This document shows, one piece after another, positions 53,796 through 64,000 of a stretch of 64,000 nucleotides of DNA. The position numbers were made by a program, and so were the translations under genes. Each line of letters begins with the position of its first letter. Position 1 is the first letter of the stretch. The notes beneath the pieces are model-generated. The model did not search any database. It saw only the letters and a list, made by a program, of their open reading frames with translations, and had not been told where the DNA came from. The stretch comes from Labyrinthula sp. Ha (lineage: Eukaryota > Sar > Bigyra > Labyrinthulida > Labyrinthulaceae): positions 186,001 to 250,000 of the forward strand of contig JAALGZ010000050.1 of NCBI GenBank assembly GCA_015227615.1, written 5' to 3'.

Positions 53796-56338
53796 ATAAA
53801 CTTGAATGTCTTAAATGAATAAAACTGGCACTTCTGGAAGTTTGGGACCGAACTAACCTGTAAGGCGAGAGCTTGGATCTAGAGGAGTATTTTCTTGATT
53901 TCCTCTATTACGGCAAAAATAGAACAATAAATGGGGTAATGCAGTATTGAGTTTTTAATTTCTAATTCAAACTATAATTCTAGTGTAAAGAGAAATATAG
54001 TCAATAATTTATATATGACACTAGTTTATATTATTTTAGGAAAACTAATATAGATAAAAGTAAGATAAAGGTTTTAATTTAGATAATAATATATAGATAG
54101 ACCACAAACAGTAGAAATCCATTGAATTTTCTTTCAAGCCCTTTTCAAAATCATTGTGCTAATTGATCTCACCTCACGAAAGCAAGAATCGATTTGATTG
54201 GATTGAACTGCATCCTAGTATAAGAATAATATAAATTTTCTTAATAATCTGATTTTTTTTTTCATTATCTTACAAACCAAGGTACCCAGTGGTTTTCTTT
54301 TCTACATGTTTGGCAAAGAAAGTCAGAACCGGCTTGATTATTACTCCTGAGAAACATAATAAACCTTTAAACCTTCCTACAAAATGAATAGTATGAGTTA
54401 TAAACTCTTTTTACTTGTATTAAATATTACAAAAGGATATCATGTCACGCGGTAAGACACAAGTGAATAAATATAATTCTAATAGGTCGGGGAAAACCAA
54501 ACACAAACTATATCAGCTCATAAACATTGAATCTAAGAGATGACAGAAAGTTTAAGCAACATTCTCTTCACCAGATGAGGACTGGGGAATATAGTAAATT
54601 TTCTAAGAGATTATACTTCTTGGAATATTGTTTTCATGTACTCATCCTATACCAATTTAATAATGTGAAATCCCAACTATAGCCCATGAAAGTTTATAAT
54701 AGGAACTAAATTCCAGCTACTAAAACCCTTTCAACTCAGAGTACTCCTAAATAATTTAAATTTAGTGTATTAATAATAGTTAATTAAAGGTTCTTAACTT
54801 ACTGAATATTCAACTAGAATTCTTGTTCGACCCCAATCCTGTGAATGGGGGAGCAGAATAAGTTTAACCCCTCACTGAAGAAATTAGTATCCTCAAACTT
54901 CAACTCAATCAAAACAAACTTGGTAAGTAATGATGATGATCAAAATTGAGTCATGAAACTCAAAATTTTTTATATGCTCTTCAGTTAACTTCCTAATGAA
55001 AGACTAGCTCCTCACTTAATTAACCACAATGATTTTCTCATTCTTCACTAATTTTCTTCCCATACCTCAATCTATTTGGTGTCCAAACTCCCTTATTCAC
55101 TCAGGAAAGTTGTCAAAAATCCAATTAAGTACTAAATGCGGACTCACTCTGCACTCATGCTCATGTGACAACTTTATTTTGACTAAAAGCTGCCAGAAAG
55201 AAAAAAATTACGGAATATATTCTACCAAATGATACAAATACCCTGAAGAAACAATGACAGTTGAACTTGGTAATAGTAACAATCATCGTTTCAAGATTCT
55301 TATAGTAATTCATATATTTTCAACTAAAATAACTACAAGAAACAATGTTTCCAGACATAAAATGGAATAAATATCCATATGATGCGAAGGTGAAAATAAA
55401 AATACTCGTGGTAAGACAATTAATCGAACAACTCCAAGAGTAGCATCGTTTAAATGAAATTAACCTCTTCCTACGAAGGTTCACCCCAAATTTACTAGTG
55501 CATGGCTTCTACAACAATCTTTTAGTGTGTGCTGGACTGTCTGGGTTCTTGGTATATTTTAGTTACATTTATATCTACGTTTGGAAATCCATTGGTTAGC
55601 TAAAGAACACAGTTTAACGATGTCTCACAAAGAAAAATCAACTTGCCGATCTAATCTAAGATTATTAATAATATTTTCTTCTATTTATTAGTTATAGAAA
55701 TACTGAGAGCTTTATTTTTTTCCATGAATATATATATATTCTTATGGAGTAGTTCTTACTATCATTCACGTTGAAATGGTCGCGCATTGATGCACTAATT
55801 TTGCAGTCGTGATAAGTAATATTAGAATTTCTTGAAAATGTTCTAAACCAACAGAAAAAATCTAATGATATGGGTATTTTTTGTTATCAAATCCCTCACT
55901 GATTTTTATTCTTACAAATACTTGGACTAATAGTCTATGTGTATTCAATTGGAAAACATACGCATAGGTTATAGTTTTTTCTTGGATTGTGGCTACAAAT
56001 TTCAAGAAAAAAATCTATTTCAGAGAAAACTGGTATTTATGTTTATATATTTCAAATGAAAATTTCAATCATCATATTTGACAAGCTTTGAAATAGACCG
56101 CTATTGATGACTGGATATAAGTTTACTCTCATGAAAATCATGCAATCTGTATTGTCAAACATATAGATTAAAACATTGTAAATTTCTAAACTAAAAAAAA
56201 CTTTTATTTATTTTACTCTATTTTATAAACAAAATATATTCTTTTAAATTTAAATATTATATTTTTAACTTTTTATTTTATTTTTCTATTATTGAAATAT
56301 TCTTAATTATAATATAAAAATATTTAAACAAGATATTG
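53796..56338. other. Gene-poor tract of about 2.5 kb
   Basis: AT-rich with no supported gene. A 67-codon frame at 55029-55232 has no motif. The last 200 bp before 56386 are extremely T/A-rich and hold the promoter element of the next gene. Confidence 0.5.
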
Positions 56339-56350
56339 ATTGCCCAAAAT
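56339..56350 (+). promoter_or_regulatory. TTGCCCAAAA element, 35 bp upstream of the ATG at 56386
   Basis: ATTGCCCAAAAT, a perfect copy of the recurring 10-mer at the same distance from the start codon as in the eIF2-beta gene. Confidence 0.5.
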
Positions 56351-56385
56351 TTTATTTTTAATCTAAAGATCTCAAAGAATAAAAA

Positions 56386-57123
56386 ATGTTGGAAAACTTC
56401 ACAAATATCCATTTCTTAGGATGTACATTGATGCTAAGTATAATGATACTTGGTAGTTATTTCTTTCCAACAATAGATCCAGTTACCCTTAAACCCTCTG
56501 ATGATTTTCCTTCCTGGCTTCAAACACTTTCATATTACACTAACATTCCCATTAAATCTGGGATGCTTCATTTTCTCCTTTATGCAGGAGAAATATTTCT
56601 TATCAATAAAACACTTTTTTTCAAACATTTTGGACAAAGATTAACAACTTTATGGCTTCAACTATTTGAAAATCCTCGATGGGGACAACATTTTCATATG
56701 CAAACAGAAGGATTATTGCAAATAATTGATATTTTTGTATATTTACAAAAGCAACCAGAAGATAAAAAGATCAACTTAAATAAAGTTTTTATATAGATTC
56801 TCCAAGTTTTTGCTTTTATTTTTATGTTTACTAACTTTGTGACTTCTAGTGCTTATCATACATTGCAGGAACAAGTTATTGGTGCAATAATTTGTTATAT
56901 TAAAATTTTCTTTGACTATTCACATTTTGAACATGTCAATTATAGAATTGGATCTACTTTTCAACTTGAAAACAAACTTTCTTTTATTCTTGCTTTAGTT
57001 TTTACTATTGGGTTATATTTTATATATCCAACTATTGCTTCACATCCTACTTTTTATCCTTCTATTGTTTTTATCATTAATTTTTCAATGGAGAAACTTG
57101 GTGTTCGAAATAAAGAGTTTTAA
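56386..57123 (+). CDS. Multi-pass membrane protein, probably spliced, unknown function
   Basis: Two open stretches, 56386-56796 and 56824-57123, are in the same phase and separated by one TAG. The best reading is an intron at 56737-56796 (60 nt, GTATAT...TATAG) joining 56386-56736 to 56797-57123 for a 225-aa product. Splicing fuses two hydrophobic halves into one membrane helix (LLQIIDIF|ILQVFAFIFMFTNF), which supports it. The 60-nt length is twice the local norm, so this is less certain than other introns here. About five membrane segments result: 9-28, 56-72, about 110-131, about 147-162 and about 185-205. No family recognised. If the intron is retained, the protein ends after 136 residues with a hydrophilic tail. 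A core-promoter-like element lies 35 bp upstream. Confidence 0.55.
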
Positions 57124-57378
57124 ATATTTAAATAATTAACTTCTTTTGAATCTATATATCTTTCTTCTTTCTAATATCAGACATATTTGAAACAACTTTT
57201 AACAACTGCACTTCATTTAATAATACGCCAAGAGATTAAACATATGACAGTAATTCAAACGCGAGGATAACTTTTCAAGCGTTTCCGCTTTTATTCATTT
57301 GTACTCTATTACTAGGGAGTTTATGCAACTCAATAAATTAATATTTTGCAATCTAGCTTTTCTGCTGGCTCAGTTTTC

Positions 57379-58413
57379 TTATATAAATAACTCTAGTCTT
57401 TTTATTTTAATTTTAGGTTCAGTTCTTTTCTTAATCTTCGGTTTTGGTTTCTGTTTCTTCTTTAACCTCTGTTTAGTTATTTTATATTCTTCTTTAAGTT
57501 GAGAATGGGATAAAATATCAAAGGATAATCCGTATTGCGTTAGAATTTCTTCTCGAGAAAAAACACTATTCTCCATACTCTTTGAACGCTTCAGAACATG
57601 TTTTTCTAAAACCTTAAGTCTTTCTTTAATTGTACCTTTTAGTATAGGATCATTACAACGCTGATACAGAACACAAAACTCGGCATGCAGATCGATTAGT
57701 ATCTGGTTTGAAATTTCGCTAACATCTTCGTCCCTTTCTTCCTCATCCCATATAATTTCGTCATCTTCATCTTCAGAATCATTTAAATTCAAACCAAATG
57801 TTTCCACACATTTATTCAACTTCGAGCAAAGAACTTCATATTCTAGTCTATCCTCCTTTTCCCACTTAGTTTTTTCGATCTCAATAAATCTTATGACACG
57901 TTTTCTTTTCGTAGAAAATTGTTTATTTTTCTCAAGTGGCTTTTTACTTTTTTTTCTAGAATTAATTAACTTCTCATAAACAGATAGATCATTTCCTATT
58001 TGTTTGCTTTTCAATGTTTTAATTAATTTTAATAAAGAAGAGAGAATAATATCATTCGTTTCATGATCTTTTCCTGTAAAGAGAAGAACTTGGAAATACA
58101 ACTGAATCTTGTCAAAAATCTTCTTTCTTATAGAGTCATATGTTTGACAAAGTAAGTCTAAAACATTGACAATTCTCTGCTTGGATATTATCCCTAGTGT
58201 CTTCTTTGAAAGAAACAATGCTGAATTAAGATAAAACAAAGTCTCTAACAAAGGAGTGTTTTGTTTTTCAGAAAATTCAAGAAACAAAAAATTTCTAAAT
58301 TTAAACAAGAAATGTCTTTCAGAAGAATTAAACCAAATATATGACCGCAGTAGAGAAATCAATTTTTTCCTTGCACCTTCGTCAAAACTGTTTTGGACAA
58401 TTTGAAAACTCAT
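57379..58413 (-). CDS. Charged helical protein of unknown function
   Basis: 344 aa from the ATG at 58413. A longer 375-aa form from 58506 is possible, but the extra N-terminus is of AT-driven composition. Residues about 1-110 are hydrophobic-helical (KLISLLRSYIWFNSSERHFL, LLETLFYLNSALFL), suggesting a compact helical domain. A basic linker (KKSKKPLEKNKQFSTKRKRV) follows, then an acidic stretch (NDSEDEDDEIIWDEEERDED), a helical segment (ISNQILIDLHAEFCVLYQRC) and a very basic C-terminus (KKKQKPKPKIKKRTEPKIKIK). This layout suits a nuclear or nucleolar protein, but no family is recognised. It shares the upstream region with the polyubiquitin gene in divergent orientation. Confidence 0.7.
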   Translation of the reverse strand: MSFQIVQNSFDEGARKKLISLLRSYIWFNSSERHFLFKFRNFLFLEFSEKQNTPLLETLFYLNSALFLSKKTLGIISKQRIVNVLDLLCQTYDSIRKKIFDKIQLYFQVLLFTGKDHETNDIILSSLLKLIKTLKSKQIGNDLSVYEKLINSRKKSKKPLEKNKQFSTKRKRVIRFIEIEKTKWEKEDRLEYEVLCSKLNKCVETFGLNLNDSEDEDDEIIWDEEERDEDVSEISNQILIDLHAEFCVLYQRCNDPILKGTIKERLKVLEKHVLKRSKSMENSVFSREEILTQYGLSFDILSHSQLKEEYKITKQRLKKKQKPKPKIKKRTEPKIKIKRLELFI

Positions 58414-58645
58414 TCTTTTATCTAATGTGTAAATTAATTTATCAACATAGTTTAAATTAAATATTATATTAACTAATATATATTTTAAAATGGTTGTTTT
58501 AGTCATTTAATGGTCAATTTGGACAGTGTCTGAAATTTCTAGAAAATGAACAATTCGATCATTTTTCGGTTAGAGCCGGTTAAGAAAGTTAATCAAACCT
58601 AAGTAAAAAAACGAAGAAAGAAGCATTCCCAAATTAAAAGAGTAA

Positions 58646-59341
<696 letters not shown>

Positions 59342-62300
59342 CCAGTTTAGTATGTGATCTGACTTTTTGGACATATGTAAGAACTAACTATATTGTTTGT
59401 ACAATTGTGGTCTTAGATTAACTACGACTATTATCTCTCTTCAATACTTTTAAGCATGAGTTGAGAACACAAATCAGGTTGAACATGCTTATGAATAGCT
59501 CTTGTTTTGGATTGCCATTATGCTCTGTGTCGACTGGTGAACAAAAGACTTTAGATTTAAAATAATTTTATGTTTCAGTCTTGTAAGGTTGTGCTATGAA
59601 AATACGGACATAAAGTCTAGACGAAACGAAACCTGTATTTGGTAAACTATTTATATATATCTATCCTTGGTAATAGTCAGACGAGATTTAACTCACATTG
59701 AAACACCACTCTATCAAAATACATATTTTAACTAAATAGAGAAAATTAGTTGCATTCGAAGCTAGAGTAGTTAATATTACTTTGCTCAAGTAAATCATAG
59801 TTAAGGAAAAACAAGTTTAGCCTGAACTATTTCTAATATGAATATACAAGAAATGAGCAGTTTCTTCTACAAGGATTTGGCGTTTACAGCTCTAATTCAA
59901 TACGTTATTTTGGATAATGAAGTGAATTTCCTTTATGATTGAGCCGTGTTCTACTATTCATTGGCATTAATAGGTGTCTATGGTAATAACCCAGTGGAGG
60001 GTTAGAAGCTACACTAGATATGAACACCGTGAATGAACCCTACTCAGCTTAAAGAGAAAAAAAAACATCTAAAGTTATCTTCATGATTAGCCTGAAGCCA
60101 TTTGTTGAGTCTCAAATCAGTTGTTCTGCGTACATGAACTCGACAAATCTTCAAATAATATTTTGATTCCAAAGTAAAGTTCAGCTATTCATTCGTATTA
60201 AAGTACCAGATTGACTTGGACTTTAATAAGTGTTGATAGGAGCAAGGAGGTCATTGGTAGAAGTTATATTCTTATAATTCTTGATTTTGCAAGAAAATTT
60301 TACCATATTCTGAGATCCTTATAGTAAATATATGCTTTTTAAATCAATTCAAAATAATATATAGCAGCCTTTCCAAAACTTTAAACATTCTTTATAGCTC
60401 TAAGTAAATGAACATTGAGACCTATCAAACTATGGTTTTCGATTTTATTAAGCATAATTTATATATTTTGAGAGGCAACATACTTTTTCCACGAAGACCA
60501 AGAATTCAACCCTCCTATCTCAAAAAAAAAATTTGTATATGGCCTCTTTAGAATTATAGTATGCTAGACTTCGACGCAGTATAAAGTTTCTCATGAAATT
60601 TCTTCAGATGAACCTTGAAATAATAGCATAAGAATAACAAATGTATTTCCACGCACATTGTTAACTTAATAAAACTGAAAGACTAAAATTGACTTGAACT
60701 CAAAAAAGTTCATAGTAGACCACCAAATAGTAATTATATCACTGTAAAGGCAAAAATTAATCAGTTTCTCTCTCTCAATAGAAAACCATTATTGAAGGTG
60801 AAATTTATGAAAGTGTATCCCATTTCCTCAAATCATATGTTTTTTCATATGATGTTCGAGTAAAAACTCTGTCAAGGCCAAATCTTTAAATGGCCAGAAG
60901 TATCATCAGCAAAACCATTCATAACATCATACACAAGTACAAGCTGGTTGATATTAAGCAATATTTTCTCAATTCTTAAATTTATTGAAATTTATTATTT
61001 TTTTCAATCTAACCAAGCCAATAACTCTAGGCTCAATATAATAAGTTACAAATCCTTGCATGGACCTCGTTGCTCGAGTTTCTTGAAACTCTCTTATGAT
61101 AAAGTGCGCTGCTCCAAGAATTGAAAATTCCACAAACTATAGCAATTTTCAAATGGCATCAAGTAACAAACATGATAATCCTTTATCACGTGCACGTTAT
61201 TAGAAATTCCGGAACTGATCAACACCTTTTTTTGAGAGCATTCTCAAAACAACACTCAAATTTTATTTTCAACCCCTGAGATAATTGTATGTGGTCATTA
61301 TCCTTGGTTGCTTAATCGAGAAAAGATGTTCACTTTGAAGAATTAGATTTAGTTTCATCGATTAAATTAGAGTAAAATTTGACCTCATCTCAGAATTTGA
61401 GTAAGTTCTGGGACACTATTTTTCGTTGAATTCCAGAGGAATCAGTATTTTTTCCCTAAGAGTAATTCTATGAAACATTTATTGGGAAGTCAAAATGGAG
61501 TCATAATGATCCTGTTTGAACTGTCAAAATTCCCTGTGCTAGAAGCTCCTAGAGTTTTTACAAACCGTAAGGTTATCAACTTGGATTAGTGACATATATT
61601 ATCTATTAAACTACAATTCTTGTGAACTTAATTTGGTTTGCTCCATTATTCTATACGGATTTACTCCTGGAATTGCATCATTATCTTTTTGTTGGTACTT
61701 TGCTGTGACCATACAAGTTAAGTAGAGACCCGAACTATTGCTTCTATTTCTAACCAAGTACAATTTTTCTTTCATGTGGAACAAAGCTTAGTTTATTAAT
61801 TTGACCGTATTTGTGAGCAAGGGGTTATTCATACTTTCCAATCGATGTTCATACATTATAACTAAACTTTTAATGAATCTCTTAATATGTTTCTCTCTCC
61901 ATAGTATTAAATATTGGTGAGTCGTTATAAAGATTTATACGTAGCAGTCTAGATTCTTTAATTTTAAAGAAGCAACATGTTCTCATTCCACGTATATTTC
62001 TAGACGCTGGTCTCCTTTTGCATTCCTGTAATATATGTTTCCTCGTGAGTATATTTGTCTTTTAGAATTCTTCTCTTACTTTCTATGGGTACTATATGGA
62101 TGCATTAAGGAAAATGCTCCTCGGAAGATTTCGCGAAGACTGTATAGTGCTCCTAGCCCCACAACACGGTACCACAAAAACTCTACTAAAGCTTAACTAA
62201 AAGTAATGGGTGCATGATTAGCTTTCGTTAGTATAAATATATCCTTGAGGAATTTAAAATACGCTCCTTTAAGTTGAATTAAAAATAACTGATTCTCTTG

Positions 62301-63296
62301 GTTTTACCAATGAACTAAGTGTGGAATTGAGTATTAATTCAATGTTTTTACCTCTCTGATCAGAACGCTAGTGATGTTACACGACAAGGTATGAGCCACA
62401 CAATGAATTCCAAATATAGATCTATGACAGAAACCTTAGAAGCAGATTAAAGCTAAGCTATCTCCATCACTAAAGCTGTATATAGTACTTTGAGAAACAA
62501 TGCAAATGTATATGTAGTCCTTCTTTCGACAACAATAGTTTGTCGTAATCACTGGAAAAATCAGTTGCTTGAAATAATTGTATTGGTTAAATGTATATTT
62601 TAATAGGAAGGAAAGGTTCTTGGTTTAATTGAGCAAAAAAAAGCTTATTTTCTCCTTAGGCTTCAATTATGTTCAAAGGCCAATAGAAGAGGTCTAGCTT
62701 CAGTATCAACTCTACCAAAATTGCGCTTTGAGATTCCTCTTGAGCTGTCTTCAACTGCGAAGAATTCTAACTTTATAACTCAAGTAACTAGAGATCAATC
62801 ATTATTTTTTCTTGAATATGTGCTATTGTAGCTATAATTTATAGCGTAACATATCTCCAAGTAAGATAATATGAGCATAGAACAATTACCCCCAGGATTC
62901 TGGGTAGGAAGTACTACCAAAACTTCAGAAAAGACAGATGGTAGATGAACTTCATGATTAAATATATGCTTAAAGTGCTTAAAACTCTAAAATAAATAAT
63001 TTTTAAAGATAAAACTCCACAATTTTTTAGTGTTACAAATGTCACTAACAAGTATTCATGTTTTCTTTGTTTCCAAACATATAATTTTCTTATTCTTTCA
63101 AAATCACTGTTAGAAGTAAAAGAAGAGAAAGCTGCTATTACTTTATAGAATATAAAGAGTAATATGTGATATAATTTATTTTCATGGCAAGAAAAAACTC
63201 TGCTGTTTTCTCAATAGGTTTTATATTTACTCAAACTCTATAAGCAACCTAAATCACAATGTTGCATTACTATGCCAACTGAATATCTTTGAATTT
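59342..63296. other. Gene-poor tract of about 4 kb
   Basis: AT-rich sequence after polyubiquitin without a supported gene. A short palindrome (ATCATATG/CATATGAT around a T6 loop) lies near 60832-60853. No frame longer than 60 codons is present. Confidence 0.5.
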
Positions 63297-63304
63297 ATTG
63301 CCCG
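63297..63304 (+). promoter_or_regulatory. Partial TTGCCC element abutting the ATG at 63305
   Basis: ATTGCCCG directly before the start codon resembles the first half of the recurring TTGCCCAAAA element. If it is the same element, either the 5' leader is almost absent or translation starts further inside (next ATG is codon 18). Confidence 0.3.
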
Positions 63305-63931
63305 ATGAAAAACGATAAAACAGATCAAAATAAAGAAAAAACAGCCTTTCCCAACATGTTTTCACTGATAGACACAAATCTGCAGGCTTCAATATTATTC
63401 TTTAGAACATTTGTCGTCTCTTTATGTATCTTTGGCTTGTACAAATTGCCTATTTCAAGAAGGTATTTCTCGGCAAATGACATTCCTCTACAGTATTTTC
63501 AAAAACAAAAACCTTTTTGTATAAAGGTTAATTCTGTAAGAATATCACCTGATTATTTTCTAATCTCTGGCGTTCATAAACCAAAGTTAAACTTACCAAG
63601 ATTCAATAAGAAGAGTACATTTCAACTACGAATTATGGGAATCAAACCACTAAGAAAAAACAATTCTCTTTCTCTTGTAGAAATAATTTTAAATCAAAAT
63701 GAAACATTTTGTTTTACGCCATATTTTATTGATAAGAAAAAAAAAGATGTTGCTGTTGGGAAATTAAACTCTGGGTTCATGAAAAAAGATGTCGCAGAAA
63801 AGTTTATTAAGTTAAATTTGGCAGAAGCAAAAGAAGAAACTCCAGGTAAACATTTTAATTCATCAGTTGAAAATTTACGAAAGCTTAATAACGAAATTGA
63901 TCTATTGTTTAAATTGTCAGACACCAACTAA
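63305..63931 (+). CDS. C3orf33-like membrane-anchored protein (SNase-like fold)
   Basis: 208 aa, intronless. A polar N-terminus is followed by one hydrophobic segment (about 29-47, SILFFRTFVVSLCIFGLYKL), then YFSANDIPLQYFQKQKPFCI, VNSVRISPDYFLISGVHKPK and LRIMGIKPL. The order of one membrane helix, an S-x-DIP-x-x-F/Y element, a beta-rich staphylococcal-nuclease/OB-like domain (to about residue 155) and a closing helix (FMKKDVAEKFIKLNLAEA) matches human C3orf33 and its relatives, which have no known nuclease activity. The C-terminal charged tail of human C3orf33 is shorter here. Anchoring in an internal membrane is inferred from the helix. Similarity is recognised by eye over short blocks. Confidence 0.6.
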   Translation: MKNDKTDQNKEKTAFPNMFSLIDTNLQASILFFRTFVVSLCIFGLYKLPISRRYFSANDIPLQYFQKQKPFCIKVNSVRISPDYFLISGVHKPKLNLPRFNKKSTFQLRIMGIKPLRKNNSLSLVEIILNQNETFCFTPYFIDKKKKDVAVGKLNSGFMKKDVAEKFIKLNLAEAKEETPGKHFNSSVENLRKLNNEIDLLFKLSDTN

Positions 63932-64000
63932 TTTTTTCAGTGTTAGATATCAGAAGAAATATCTTCATGAAGAGAGAATTTCACACGTCCACTTTTTTTC

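Noticed and set aside
57379-58413. Possible UVSSA-like protein from its helical start and basic/acidic layout
   Set aside because: No UVSSA signature residues could be aligned; left as unknown.
60832-60853. ATCATATG/CATATGAT hairpin with T6 loop
   Set aside because: Short AT-rich palindromes of this size are expected by chance in this composition.

Overview
The window is AT-rich eukaryotic nuclear DNA, probably from a unicellular organism. It carries eIF2-beta, a head-to-tail polyubiquitin, a glycolipid transfer protein, a Roco GTPase, an HDAC-fold protein and a Zn2Cys6 regulator. Most genes are intronless. Where introns can be placed by restoring both reading frame and a protein motif, most are only 27-32 nt with GT...AG ends. 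I cannot name the lineage. The mix of LRR-Roco, WRKY19-type Cys/His fingers and fungal-type Zn2Cys6 clusters suggests a protist rather than an animal or plant.

Genes lie in small islands with tight, often convergent or divergent spacing. (1) 0.6-3.8 kb: an HDAC-fold pseudoenzyme, divergent from a WRKY19-type zinc-finger protein, which converges on GLTP. (2) 8.4-12.4 kb: a large basic disordered protein converging on a spliced CCCH-finger methyltransferase. (3) 17.7-18.4 kb: eIF2-beta. (4) 24.0-25.1 kb: an SDR oxidoreductase. (5) 28.5-32.3 kb: a type I membrane protein, a Tudor/Agenet-like protein only 23 bp from a spliced CZIB-like protein, and a Cys-rich membrane protein. (6) 37.3-38.3 kb: a leucine-rich protein. 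(7) 48.7-51.3 kb: a five-exon LRR-like/ROC/COR protein without a kinase. (8) 52.7-53.8 kb: a Zn2Cys6 factor. (9) 56.4-59.4 kb: a probable spliced multi-pass membrane protein, an unknown charged helical protein and polyubiquitin. (10) 63.3-63.9 kb: a C3orf33-like membrane protein.

Between the islands are gene-poor tracts of about 3-10 kb. They hold decayed coding-like fragments and one diverged duplicated segment (about 5.76-7.46 kb, inverted at about 21.5-23.2 kb) that contains a nearly identical core of about 230 bp.

Non-coding signals stand out. The 10-mer TTGCCCAAAA recurs, three times within 45 bp of a start codon. CCAAT boxes and ACGT-core elements sit upstream of several genes, and one exact 17-mer is shared by two promoters. 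Two long inverted repeats lie upstream of GLTP, and a dense TTATC/ATCAAT cluster lies upstream of the 891-aa gene. The strongest protein-level oddities are the HDAC with almost all its metal ligands replaced and the CZIB homologue that lost its second cysteine pair.
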